Positions 53,238-62,694 of a stretch of 64,000 nt of DNA are shown here, one piece after another; positions within the stretch are counted from its first letter, which is position 1, and each line of letters begins with the position of its first letter. The notes below the pieces were generated by a model. It saw nothing but the letters and a program-made list of their open reading frames with translations, was not told the DNA's origin and did no database searches. This stretch comes from Caballeronia ptereochthonis (GTDB lineage Bacteria > Pseudomonadota > Gammaproteobacteria > Burkholderiales > Burkholderiaceae). The stretch is taken from assembly GCF_001545075.1 (NCBI RefSeq), contig NZ_FCOB02000012.1, forward strand, positions 124,001 through 188,000, given 5' to 3'. The position numbers and the translations under genes were made by a program.

Positions 53238-54838
53238 CACTTCTTGTCCTCCGGCTTGCCGCGCAGCAGCGCTTCGGGATGCTGCTGCAGATAATCCGCG
53301 AGACTTCGGAACGATGCCGCCGTGCGCGTCAGCTCGCGGATCGCTTCGGCCGTATCCTGCTGCAGGCCCGAGTCCGGCATGAGCGTCGAGTGCGCCGCAT
53401 CGAGCGCGGCGCGCGCGGCGGCAAGCGTGTTCGCCGCTTGCGGAACGACATCCGAGTTGAGATTGCGCATCAGCAGGCTCGTATTGTTGAGGGTCTGCCG
53501 CGCGCTCGCGGTCAGCTCCTCGATCGGCAGCTTGTCGATGCGCGCCATGATCCGGTTGACCGAATCCTGCAGCGATTCGAGGCCGCTCGCCGTTGTCGGC
53601 ATCTCGGGCGGCGTGCGGTCCCAGTCGATGCTCGCCTTCTTTGCATTGGGGAAGAAATCCATCGAGACATAGAGTTGGCCCGTCAGCAGGCTGCCCGTGC
53701 GCAACTGCCCGCGCAATCCGCGCTCGACGAGCAGGTCGGCGAGGGCATGGCGATCAGTCGCCATGCGCCCGCCCTTCGGCGCGGTCGCGAAGCGCGACGT
53801 GAAGCGCTCCGGATAGATCTTGACTTCGACGGGTATGCTGATCCGCTTCGTGACCGGGTCGAAACGCGTATAGATCGCCGACACCTCGCCGATCGGAATG
53901 CCGCGGAACTCCACCGGTGCGCCCACGGCGAGGCCGCGCACCGAGCCCTCGAAAGCGAACACGTAAGTGTCGACGATGTGCTCCTGCACGCGCAGCGCGT
54001 CGGCGCGGGTCGAAAACAGGTTGAACGTCGTGTCGGGAGGCGCTTCCGCGAAGCTCAGCGACACGGCGGGCGTCTCGAAGGCGAGCCCGCCGATCAGGAT
54101 CGACACGAGCGATTGCGTGTTGACCTTGAGCCCGTCGGTGCCGAGCGTCACGTCGATGCCGCCTGCCTGCCAGAAGCGCGAATCGGCGTTGACGTAGCGG
54201 TCGTAGGGCGCATTGATGAACACGTGCACCGTGACGCCGCTGCCGTCCTTGTCGAGCTCAAACGACGTCACCTGGCCCACCTGCAGGCGCCTGAAATAGA
54301 CCGGCGCGCCGACGTCGACCGAGCCGAGGTCCGCCGCCTTCAGAATGAACTTGCGCCCGGGCACGTCGCTCGCGAAAACGGGCGGCGTTTCGAGACCGAC
54401 ATAATCGCGCCGGTCGCGTTTGGCGTGGCCGATGTCCATGCCGATATACGCGCCCGACAGCAGCGTGCCGATGCCCGACACGGAGCCGCCCGCCACGCGC
54501 GGCCGCACGACCCAGAAGCGCGTGTCCTCGACGAGCATTTTGGCGGCATCGCGCGTGAGCTCCGCCGTCGCGACGACGCGCGTGTAATCCTGCGAGAGCG
54601 CCACCGATTTCACGAGGCCGATGTCCACGTCCTTGAACTTGATCTTCGTCTTGCCGGCTTCGATTCCTTCGCCGGTCTTGAAGCTGATGGTGACGGTCGG
54701 CCCTTGCTCGAGCACCGCCTGCACCGCGAGCCAGATGCCGATCACCACCGCGACGGCCGGCACGACCCAGACCCAGGGAATGCGCCAGCGCTTGCGTGGC
54801 ACGACTTCGGCGTCGGGCATGTCGTCGGGCGTGCTCAT
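53237..54838 (-). CDS. pqiB: MCE-domain protein PqiB
   Basis: A protein of 533 residues with one N-terminal membrane helix (about 20-42, WVWVVPAVAVVIGIWLAVQA) and three consecutive MCE domains (starting near GPTVTISFKTGEGIEAGKT, KFILKAADLGSVDVGAPVYF and VFAFEGSVRGLAVGAPVEFR). A C-terminal coiled-coil region follows. PqiB hexamers form a long tunnel across the periplasm for lipids. The start overlaps the pqiA stop by 4 bp. Confidence 0.94.
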   Translation of the reverse strand: MSTPDDMPDAEVVPRKRWRIPWVWVVPAVAVVIGIWLAVQAVLEQGPTVTISFKTGEGIEAGKTKIKFKDVDIGLVKSVALSQDYTRVVATAELTRDAAKMLVEDTRFWVVRPRVAGGSVSGIGTLLSGAYIGMDIGHAKRDRRDYVGLETPPVFASDVPGRKFILKAADLGSVDVGAPVYFRRLQVGQVTSFELDKDGSGVTVHVFINAPYDRYVNADSRFWQAGGIDVTLGTDGLKVNTQSLVSILIGGLAFETPAVSLSFAEAPPDTTFNLFSTRADALRVQEHIVDTYVFAFEGSVRGLAVGAPVEFRGIPIGEVSAIYTRFDPVTKRISIPVEVKIYPERFTSRFATAPKGGRMATDRHALADLLVERGLRGQLRTGSLLTGQLYVSMDFFPNAKKASIDWDRTPPEMPTTASGLESLQDSVNRIMARIDKLPIEELTASARQTLNNTSLLMRNLNSDVVPQAANTLAAARAALDAAHSTLMPDSGLQQDTAEAIRELTRTAASFRSLADYLQQHPEALLRGKPEDKK

Positions 54839-56139
54839 CGGGGTACCTCGCGCGGGTCTTCCGCGTCCCAGATGAGACGCGGATCGAACGACATCGCGGC
54901 GAACATCGTCAGCACGACGACGGCGCCGAACGCGATCGCGGCGGGCCCCGCTTCGATCGTCGCCATCGCGCTGAACTGCACGAGCGCGACGAGCACCGCG
55001 ATCACATAGATGTCGAGCATCGACCAGCGGCCCACCAGCTCGACGATGCGGTAGATGCGCGCGCGCAGCGCGCTGCGCCGGGTCATGCGCAGATTCGCGC
55101 TCGCGGCGAGATAGCCGATCGCGAGAATCTTCAGCATCGGCACGGCGATGCTCGCGATGAACACGATGATCGCGAGCGGCCACGAACCGGAATGCCACAG
55201 GTACGCGACGCCGCTCATGATCGTGTCCTTCTGCGCGCCGAAGAGCGAGCTCGTGTTCATCACGGGCAGCGTGTTGGCGGGAATGTAGAGGACCGCCGCG
55301 GCGATCAGATAGGCCCACGTGCGCGACAGGCTCGCCGGCTTGCGCAGATGCAGCCGCGCGCCGCAGCGCGGGCAGTGCAGGTGCGCGTGCCGATGCGTGC
55401 CGCGCGTGCACAGCCCGCACTCGTGACAGACGCAGATGCCGCTCGGCGCCGCCGTGCGTCCTCGAATCGGCGTGTCCGCCGGCACGCCGGGCAGCGCGCC
55501 TTCGATGCGCATCCACATCGCGCGCTCGTCGAACGCCGATGCCGCCGCGACGAGCAGCAGCATCAGCGCGGCGAGCGACCACAGCGCCGGCCCCGTCACC
55601 ACCGACGCGATATGCGCGAGCTTCACCACCGCGACGAGCAGGCCCAGCATCAGCACCTCGGTCATGCCCCAGTCGCGCGCGATGCGCAGCATGCGGAACA
55701 CGGCGTCGGCGCGCCAGGGCGTGCGGTTCAGATGCAGCGGAAGGAGCAGCCAGACCATGCCGAGCGCCTGCAGCGCGGGCATCAGGATCGTCGTGACGAA
55801 GATGAGAGCGGCGAGCGGCCACATGCCGTCGCGATAGAGCATGCGCACTGCGCCGATCAGCGTGGTCTCGACCAGATCGCCGTTGACCGCGAGGCCGACG
55901 ATCGGGAACGCATTCGAGATCACCCACAGCACGCAGGCGGCGCACGCATAGGCGAGCGCGCGGTCGAAGCCGCGCCCGCGGCGCCGGTAGAGCACGGCGC
56001 GGCATCGGCAGCAGCGCAGCGCGCCGCCCGGCGGCACGGCGCGCTCGTGCTGCAGCAGATCGCATTCATGGCATGCGACCAGCGCGCGATCGACAGGCTG
56101 ATCGCGCTCGGAAACCGCCCCGGATGTCACTGTGTTCAT
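54835..56139 (-). CDS. pqiA: Inner-membrane protein PqiA
   Basis: A protein of 434 residues made of two similar halves. Each half has a zinc-ribbon pair (CHECDLL with CCRCRAVL; CHECGLC with CPRCGARL) followed by four membrane helices. PqiA is thought to extract or deliver lipids to the PqiB tunnel. Its start overlaps the preceding efflux-channel gene by 4 bp, which joins the Pqi genes to the efflux operon. Confidence 0.94.
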   Translation of the reverse strand: MNTVTSGAVSERDQPVDRALVACHECDLLQHERAVPPGGALRCCRCRAVLYRRRGRGFDRALAYACAACVLWVISNAFPIVGLAVNGDLVETTLIGAVRMLYRDGMWPLAALIFVTTILMPALQALGMVWLLLPLHLNRTPWRADAVFRMLRIARDWGMTEVLMLGLLVAVVKLAHIASVVTGPALWSLAALMLLLVAAASAFDERAMWMRIEGALPGVPADTPIRGRTAAPSGICVCHECGLCTRGTHRHAHLHCPRCGARLHLRKPASLSRTWAYLIAAAVLYIPANTLPVMNTSSLFGAQKDTIMSGVAYLWHSGSWPLAIIVFIASIAVPMLKILAIGYLAASANLRMTRRSALRARIYRIVELVGRWSMLDIYVIAVLVALVQFSAMATIEAGPAAIAFGAVVVLTMFAAMSFDPRLIWDAEDPREVPR

Positions 56140-57641
56140 TGGATTGCCTGCGGGGCCGGCTGGCCCGGTTTCGCTGCTTCGGCGGGCGGATGCGCGGCGC
56201 CGCTCGCGCCCGCCGTCTGCTGCGTGGTGAGCTTGTCCGCCGCGACCACCCAGCCACCGCCCATCGCCTTGTACAGCGTGACGAACGAGACGAGCACGGC
56301 CGCCTGCGTCTGCGTCTGCGCGAGTTGCGCGTTGAAGAGACTGCGCTCGGCGTCGAGCACTTCGATATAGCTCGTATAGCCGCCCTCGTAGCGCGCCCGC
56401 GCAAGACGCGAGTAGGTCGAAAGCGCGGTGATCTGGCGGCCTTGCACCTCGAGCTGCTCGTGCAGCTTCTGCGAGGCGATGAGCGCATCGTCGACTTCCT
56501 GGAACGCGACCTGGATCGCCTTCTGATACGAGAGCAGGGCCGCCTGCTGCTGCGCCTCGGCCGTCCGCACCTGTCCGGAGATGTTGCCCGCCGTGAAGAT
56601 CGGCTGCGCCACCTGGCCCGCGAACGACCATATGCGCGACGGTCCCGTGAAGAGCTTCGAGAACTGGCCGCTCTCCGTGCCGAGCAGGCCGGTCAGCGAG
56701 ATCTGCGGAAAGTACAGCGCGCGCGCCGCGCCGATCAGCGCGTTCGCCGCGATCAGATCCTGCTCCGCCTGAAGCAGATCGGGCCGCCGCTCCAGCAGAT
56801 CCGAAGGCAGGCCCGCCGGAATGACGGGCGTCTCGAGCTCGCCGAGCGGCCGGCCCCGCAGGATCGGTCCCGGGTTGTCGCCGAGCAGCACGGAAAGCGC
56901 GTCCTCCTGCTGGGCGATCTGCGTTTCCAGTTGCGGAATCGTCGCGAGCGAGGCTTCGTATTCGGACTGGCTCTGCGCGAGCTCCATCTGCGAGACCTCG
57001 CCGCCCTCGAAGCGCAGCGTGAACACGTGCACCGATTCGGCGCGGCTCTGGGTCGTCGCCCTGGCGATTTCCAGTTGCTTGTCGAGGCTGCGCAGATTCA
57101 GATACGACGACGCCACCGACGCCACCAGCGACAGGATCGTCGCGCGCCGTCCTTCCATGCTCGACAGCAGATTCGCCCGCGCGGACTCGGTGAGCCGCCG
57201 GTTGCGGCCGAAGAGGTCGATCTCCCAGGCGGCCGAGACCGACACTTCGAAGTCGTTGAACACGGGACCGAAGCCGACGAGCGGCTGCGGACCGGCCTGC
57301 GACGCGCGCTGCCGCGCCGCCGTCGCGCCCGCCGAAATCTGCGGAAAGAGCGCGGAGCGCGTCGTGACGAACTGGCCCATGAACTGATCGATGCGCGCCG
57401 CCGCGATCTTCACGTCCTTGTTGTTGGCAAGCGCCGTCGAGATCAGTTCGTTGAGAACGGGGTCCTGGAACTGCTTCCACCATTCGCTGTTGGCCGTGTC
57501 GGCGACTTCGGTCGCGGCGAAGCGATACGTCGCGGGCGTTTCCACCGGCTGGCGCGAATAGTTCGGTCCGAGCAGGCAGCCGCTCAAGGACAGCGCGGCG
57601 GCAAGGCTCGCGATAGGGGAGATGTGCCGGTCGCGCCGCAT
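56136..57641 (-). CDS. RND efflux outer-membrane channel lipoprotein (NodT/OprM family)
   Basis: A TolC-type trimeric channel of 501 residues. Lipobox LSLSGC (Cys22) and two OEP repeats are visible, with WWKQFQDPVLNELISTALAN and a proline-rich hinge RRPDLLQAEQDLIAANA. It exports the compound handed over by the RND pump. The ATG at 57641 is 1 bp after the RND stop. Confidence 0.93.
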   Translation of the reverse strand: MRRDRHISPIASLAAALSLSGCLLGPNYSRQPVETPATYRFAATEVADTANSEWWKQFQDPVLNELISTALANNKDVKIAAARIDQFMGQFVTTRSALFPQISAGATAARQRASQAGPQPLVGFGPVFNDFEVSVSAAWEIDLFGRNRRLTESARANLLSSMEGRRATILSLVASVASSYLNLRSLDKQLEIARATTQSRAESVHVFTLRFEGGEVSQMELAQSQSEYEASLATIPQLETQIAQQEDALSVLLGDNPGPILRGRPLGELETPVIPAGLPSDLLERRPDLLQAEQDLIAANALIGAARALYFPQISLTGLLGTESGQFSKLFTGPSRIWSFAGQVAQPIFTAGNISGQVRTAEAQQQAALLSYQKAIQVAFQEVDDALIASQKLHEQLEVQGRQITALSTYSRLARARYEGGYTSYIEVLDAERSLFNAQLAQTQTQAAVLVSFVTLYKAMGGGWVVAADKLTTQQTAGASGAAHPPAEAAKPGQPAPQAIQ

Positions 57642-57642
57642 G

Positions 57643-60600
57643 TCAGTGTCCTTTGTCCGGAACGGACGGCGTGGCGTCGGGGCCGCTTCCCGATGCGCTC
57701 TGCCCTTGCGTCGCATCGGCGGCGGGCGTCTCGCCGCCTTTCTTCTTCGAGCGCGACGACATCGTTTCGAGCGCCCAGAAGAACATCGGGATGAAGAACA
57801 CGGCGATGGCCGTCGCGCCGAGCATCCCGCCGATCACGCCGGTGCCGATCGAATGCCGGCTGTTCGCCGATGCGCCCGTCGCGATCGCGAGCGGCACGCA
57901 GCCGAGAATGAACGCGAGCGAGGTCATCACGATCGGGCGCAGGCGCTCTTCGGCGGCGGTCATCGTCGCATCGAAAACGGATTTGCCCGACTCGCGGTTC
58001 AGCACGGCGAACTCGAAGATGAGAATCGCGTTCTTCGCCGCGAGCGCGACGAGCATCGTGAGGCCGATCTGGAAGTACACGTCGTTGTTGAGCCCGCGCA
58101 GGAGAACCGCGAGCAGCGCGCCGAAGATCGCGAACGGCACCGCCATCAGCACGCCGAACGGCAGGCTCCACTTCTCGTACTGCGCGGCGAGGATCAGGAA
58201 GACCATCACCAGCCCGAACACGAAGACGAGCCCCGATGTGCCGCCCGACTGCTTCGCCTCGAACGCCTCGCCGCTCCACGCGATGCCGTAGTCGGACGGC
58301 AGGCCCGCTGCCACTTCCTCGAGCGCCTGGATCACCTCTCCCGACGCATAGCCGGGCGCGGCGTTCGCCGTGATCTTCACCGCCGGGAAGTTGTTGAAGC
58401 GCGTGATGAGATCGGGTCCGGTGACGTAGCGCGTATTGACCACCGCCTTGAGCGGCACCATGTTGCCGCTCCTGCTCTTCACGAAGATCTGCGTGAGATC
58501 GTCGGGCTTCAGCCGGTATGAAGGCTCCGCCTGAAGAATCACCTGCCAGAGCCGGCTCGAGCGGTTGAACTGCGATACGTAGAGCGAGCCGAACATTGTC
58601 TGCATCGCGCTATAGACGTCCTCGACGGGCACGCCGAGCGTCTCGGCCTTGTCGCGATCGACATCCGCGAGCAACTGCTGCGACGACGCGTTGAAGGTCG
58701 ACGTGACGCCCGTCAGTTCCGGCCGCTGCTTCGCCTTCTCGACGTAATCCTGCACGACCGCCGCGAACTGCGAGATGGGCGCGTCGCCCTTGCTCTGGAT
58801 CCACATCTCGGTGCCGCCCGTGGTGCCCAGACCGGGAATCGACGGCGGATTGAGCGGCACGACGATGCCTTCCCTGATCTGCGAGAGATGCTTGTAGGCG
58901 TCGATGAGCAGGGCGCGCGCGTTCTGCGTGCGGATATTGGCGGATTTGTAGCGCTCGTCGAAGCCCTTCAGGCCGACGAAGAACGTCGACGAGTTGTTCT
59001 TGTTCTGGCTGTCGAGAATGCTGAAGCCGTCCACCGTGGTGATGCTGCCGACTGCCGGCTGCTTCATGAAGTATTCGGTGACGCGGTCCGAAACCGCGCC
59101 CGTGCGGTCGAGCGACGCCGCATCGGGCATGATCACCGCGCCCAGCAGATAGCCCTGGTCCTCGGGCGGCAGGAACGCGGTGGGGATGTTGCGCATCATC
59201 ACGACCGCCAGCGCGATCATGCCGGCGAAGAGCAGCAACGCAATGACGAAGCGCTTGATCACGAGCCGCACGACGCTCGTGTATCCCGCGGTCATGCGCT
59301 CGAATTGCCGCTCGAACCAGCGGAAAAAGCCCTTTTTCTCGTGATGCCCCGGCTTCAGCAGCAAGGACGCGAGCGCGGGCGACAAGGTCAGCGCGACGAT
59401 GCCCGAGATCACCACCGATATCGCGATCGTGATGGCGAACTGCTTGTACATCTGCCCGGTGATGCCGCCCAGGAACGCGACCGGCACGAACACCGCGCAC
59501 AGCACGAGCACGATGGCGACCACCGGCCCGGCCACTTCGTCCATCGCCTGCTTGGCGGCGGTCTTCGGATCGAGCTTGTGCACCGTCATGTTGCGCTCGA
59601 CGTTTTCGATCACGACGATCGCGTCGTCCACGACGATGCCGATCGCGAGCACCATGCCGAACAACGTCAGCATGTTGATGGAGAAGCCGAGCGCCGCCAT
59701 GCCCATGAAGGTGCCGACGATCGACACCGGCACGGCCAGCACGGGAATCACCGTGGCGCGCAGGCTCTGCAGGAACACGAACACGACGATCACCACCAGC
59801 ACGACCGCCTCGAAGAACGTGTGCACCACGTCGGAGATGGACGCGCGCGTGAATTCCGTCGTGTCCATCGCGATTTCATAGTCGATGCCTTCGGGGAACG
59901 ACTTCTTCATTTCCGCGAGACGCGCGCGTACCAGCTTCGACACGTCGAGCGCGTTCGCGCCCGGCTGCTGATAGACCGCGAGCACGGTCGCCGATTTGCC
60001 CTGGAAGCGGCTGCGGATCGAATAATCCTTCTGCCCGAGTTCGGCGCGTCCGACGTCCTTCAGCCGCACGATCGCCGCACCGCCCGATTCCGCGCGAATG
60101 ATGATGTTCTCGAACTCGGAAGGCTCGGTGAGCCGCCCGGAGGTCGTCACCGCAAACGACTGCTCGACGGGCGCGCCCGTCGGCGATTGTCCTAGCCGTC
60201 CCACCGCGAATTGCTGGTTCTGGTTCGCGACGGCGCGCTGCACGTCGGCGGCGGTGATGCCGAGTTGCGCCATGCGGTCGGGCTTGAGCCATATTCGCAT
60301 CGCGTAGTCGGGCGTGCCGAAGATGCTCGACTGGTTCGCACCGGGAATGCGCTTCAGTGCGTCGAGCACATAGACATTCGCGTAGTTGGCGATATACGTC
60401 GCGTCGTAGCGTTCGTTGGGAGAATAGATCGCGATCACCATCATGAAGGCCTGCGACTTCTTCTGCACCTGCACGCCCTGCGCCGTCACCGACTGCGGCA
60501 GTTGCGGCAGGGCGAGGTTCACGCGGTTCTGCACGTCGACCTGCGCGAGTTCGGGGTTCGTGCCGATCTCGAAGTAGGCGTTGATCGTCAGGTTGCCTGT

Positions 60601-60858
60601 CGATGAACTCGACGAGCTCATGTAGATCATGTTGTCCGCGCCGTTGACCTGCTGCTCGATCGGCGCGGCCACGTTGTTCGCGACGACCTCGGCGCTCGCA
60701 CCCGGATAGGTCGCGGAAACCGTGATCTGCGGCGGCGTGATGTCGGGATATTGCGCCGTCGGCAGCGCGAGCATCGCCAGCGCGCCGCCCAGCGTGATGA
60801 TGATGGAGATGACCGAGGCGAAAATCGGGCGGTCAATGCAGAAATGTGAGATGTTCAT
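57643..60858 (-). CDS. RND multidrug efflux pump, HAE-1 (AcrB/MexB) family
   Basis: An inner-membrane proton-driven pump of 1071 residues, 12 membrane helices and two large periplasmic loops. Signatures: MNISHFCIDRPIFASVISII at the start, the proton-relay aspartate pair in GIVVDDAIVVIENVER (about residue 405-420), and GLMVGRT-like segments in the second half. The C-terminal tail after helix 12 is long and Ser/Pro-rich. It works with the adaptor upstream and the channel downstream. Confidence 0.95.
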   Translation of the reverse strand: MNISHFCIDRPIFASVISIIITLGGALAMLALPTAQYPDITPPQITVSATYPGASAEVVANNVAAPIEQQVNGADNMIYMSSSSSSTGNLTINAYFEIGTNPELAQVDVQNRVNLALPQLPQSVTAQGVQVQKKSQAFMMVIAIYSPNERYDATYIANYANVYVLDALKRIPGANQSSIFGTPDYAMRIWLKPDRMAQLGITAADVQRAVANQNQQFAVGRLGQSPTGAPVEQSFAVTTSGRLTEPSEFENIIIRAESGGAAIVRLKDVGRAELGQKDYSIRSRFQGKSATVLAVYQQPGANALDVSKLVRARLAEMKKSFPEGIDYEIAMDTTEFTRASISDVVHTFFEAVVLVVIVVFVFLQSLRATVIPVLAVPVSIVGTFMGMAALGFSINMLTLFGMVLAIGIVVDDAIVVIENVERNMTVHKLDPKTAAKQAMDEVAGPVVAIVLVLCAVFVPVAFLGGITGQMYKQFAITIAISVVISGIVALTLSPALASLLLKPGHHEKKGFFRWFERQFERMTAGYTSVVRLVIKRFVIALLLFAGMIALAVVMMRNIPTAFLPPEDQGYLLGAVIMPDAASLDRTGAVSDRVTEYFMKQPAVGSITTVDGFSILDSQNKNNSSTFFVGLKGFDERYKSANIRTQNARALLIDAYKHLSQIREGIVVPLNPPSIPGLGTTGGTEMWIQSKGDAPISQFAAVVQDYVEKAKQRPELTGVTSTFNASSQQLLADVDRDKAETLGVPVEDVYSAMQTMFGSLYVSQFNRSSRLWQVILQAEPSYRLKPDDLTQIFVKSRSGNMVPLKAVVNTRYVTGPDLITRFNNFPAVKITANAAPGYASGEVIQALEEVAAGLPSDYGIAWSGEAFEAKQSGGTSGLVFVFGLVMVFLILAAQYEKWSLPFGVLMAVPFAIFGALLAVLLRGLNNDVYFQIGLTMLVALAAKNAILIFEFAVLNRESGKSVFDATMTAAEERLRPIVMTSLAFILGCVPLAIATGASANSRHSIGTGVIGGMLGATAIAVFFIPMFFWALETMSSRSKKKGGETPAADATQGQSASGSGPDATPSVPDKGH

Positions 60859-60902
60859 TGGCCTCTTCCGCGCGACGTGCTTCCGATGGTCTTCGGATCA
60901 AA

Positions 60903-62189
60903 TCACTTTTCGGCTCCGCCGCCTTCGGTCCTGTTATGGCCGAGCGACGCCTCCTGCACGCCCGAGCCCGACATCGCGGCGGGCGCGGACGCCGGTGCTG
61001 CGTTCCCGGCGGGCGCGCTCGTCACGCGAATCTGCGAGTCTGCGCTGACACGGATCGCGCCATCCACGATGACGCGCTCGCCCGCCCGGAGTCCGTTCGT
61101 GACGAACCAGTCGTCGCCATGCCACTCGCCGACTTCGATCACGCGCTGATGCGGCTTTGACTGCCCGTCGAGCACCCAGACGAAATGACTCTTCGCGCCC
61201 TGCAGCACGGCGCGCTGCGGCACGAGAATGGCGTTCGGCCGCACCGCGCCCGTGACGCGCGCCTTCACGAACTGGCCAGGCCGCAGCGTGCCCTTCGGAT
61301 TGGCGAACACCGCGCGTACCAGGAACGTGCCGGTCTCGGTGCTGAACGCCGGATTCGTGAAGTCGATGCGGCCGGTCTGCGGATAGATCGAGCCGTCCGC
61401 CTGGATGATGGTCACGTCGAACCTGTTGTCGGGCGGAAAGTGCAACTGGCCCTTGTGGATCTGCTCACGGTAGGTCAGCAGCTCGTTCTCGGAGATGCTG
61501 AAGTTCACCCACATCGGATCGAGTTGGTACACGTAGGTGAGCAGGCCGGATTGCGTCGGCGTCACGTAACTGCCTTCCTGCACGCGCGCGAAGCTCGACA
61601 GTCCCTTGAGCGGCGAGCGGATCGTCGTGTAGCTCAGGTTCAGTTGCGCGGTCTGCACTTCGCCTTGAGCGGAGATGACGGCGGCTTCGGCCTGCTTCTC
61701 GTTGCCGACGGCGTCGTCGAGATCCTTCTTGCTCAAGGCGTTCATCGCGGCGAGCGGCTTCACGCGCGAGAGATTCTGCTGCGTGACGAAGAGCCGCGCC
61801 TGCTGCTGCGCGAGCGCGCCCTTGGCGGTTTGCAGCGCGGCCTCGAAGGGACGCTTGTCCATGAGAAACATCACCTGGCCGCTTTCCACGAGCGCGCCTT
61901 CGGTGTACATGCGCTTCTCCAGGAAGCCGTCGACGCGCGCGCGGATTTCCACTTCGCGCGAGCTCTGCGTCTGCGCGGTGAATTCGAAGTCGACGGGCGT
62001 CGACTGCGCGGCGACGGTCACGACGGTGACGTCGACGGCGGGCTTCTGCGCTTCGGGCGGCGGCTTCTTGCATGCCGCCAGCGAGAGCAACGCGACCGCG
62101 GCCACCGAAACGAAACGCAGCGCGCGCCTCCGGCGCGATGCTCGGGCGAACCAGCAGCAGTCCAGTATCCGTTCCGACACGAACGCCAT
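60903..62189 (-). CDS. RND efflux periplasmic adaptor (membrane fusion protein)
   Basis: A lipoprotein adaptor of 428 residues (lipobox LSLAAC, Cys40, after an unusually long 22-residue basic start). A lipoyl-like segment (VEIRARVDGFLEKRMYTEGA), an alpha-hairpin (about 150-215) and beta-barrel domains follow. It links pump and channel. GGAGG precedes the ATG at 62189; a reading from 62255 lacks support. It is the first gene of the efflux/Pqi operon. Confidence 0.92.
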   Translation of the reverse strand: MAFVSERILDCCWFARASRRRRALRFVSVAAVALLSLAACKKPPPEAQKPAVDVTVVTVAAQSTPVDFEFTAQTQSSREVEIRARVDGFLEKRMYTEGALVESGQVMFLMDKRPFEAALQTAKGALAQQQARLFVTQQNLSRVKPLAAMNALSKKDLDDAVGNEKQAEAAVISAQGEVQTAQLNLSYTTIRSPLKGLSSFARVQEGSYVTPTQSGLLTYVYQLDPMWVNFSISENELLTYREQIHKGQLHFPPDNRFDVTIIQADGSIYPQTGRIDFTNPAFSTETGTFLVRAVFANPKGTLRPGQFVKARVTGAVRPNAILVPQRAVLQGAKSHFVWVLDGQSKPHQRVIEVGEWHGDDWFVTNGLRAGERVIVDGAIRVSADSQIRVTSAPAGNAAPASAPAAMSGSGVQEASLGHNRTEGGGAEK

Positions 62190-62694
62190 AGGCGCCTCCC
62201 TCTTGGGATGGCCGACAATTGAACGGCGAAACGCGCGGGAACGCGCGCTCGCCACGGCATGCTCGCGGTAAGCGATCGGCGATCGCGGCCCCGGTTGACG
62301 TGCATCCCGGGAGACCGTTTCGCTATGCGACGAATTCGCGCGCGACGGGATTGCCTGGCGACATCAACGCGCGCGAGCCTGATGCTTGTGATGGGTTGTA
62401 GCTGCCTCCGGTCTTGACGGTCGAGTTCTTGTGAGAGAGCCGCTCATGGTTCGCCTGCGTGTGGCGTGACCTGCGTGACGAGTCTACTAATAGTCGAAGA
62501 CGGCTGAAAACGCCATAGAATTAGCGCGTATTCGAACGTGCGGAAATGAGCGCAATGCGTAGCAATTGCTGAAAACGCGAGAGGGAAAGCCATGGCGTGC
62601 CGATTGGTCTGTTGGTTCGTCATATCGGTTTCTGAAACGCTCGACACGACTATCCATACTTTTTGTTCTGCGCCGCGGCGCTTGCGCACCGCCT
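62190..62694. other. 505-bp gap between the LysR gene and the efflux operon
   Basis: There is no supported gene. Short frames on both strands lack motifs. The stretch must carry the efflux-operon promoter and contains a 15-bp palindrome near its start. The LysR gene upstream is on the same strand as the operon, so read-through is possible. Confidence 0.5.
62272..62286. promoter_or_regulatory. Palindrome upstream of the efflux operon
   Basis: GCGATCG-G-CGATCGC, a perfect 15-bp palindrome centred about 90 bp upstream of the adaptor start. It could be a repressor operator; no TetR or MarR gene lies next to it. Confidence 0.35.
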
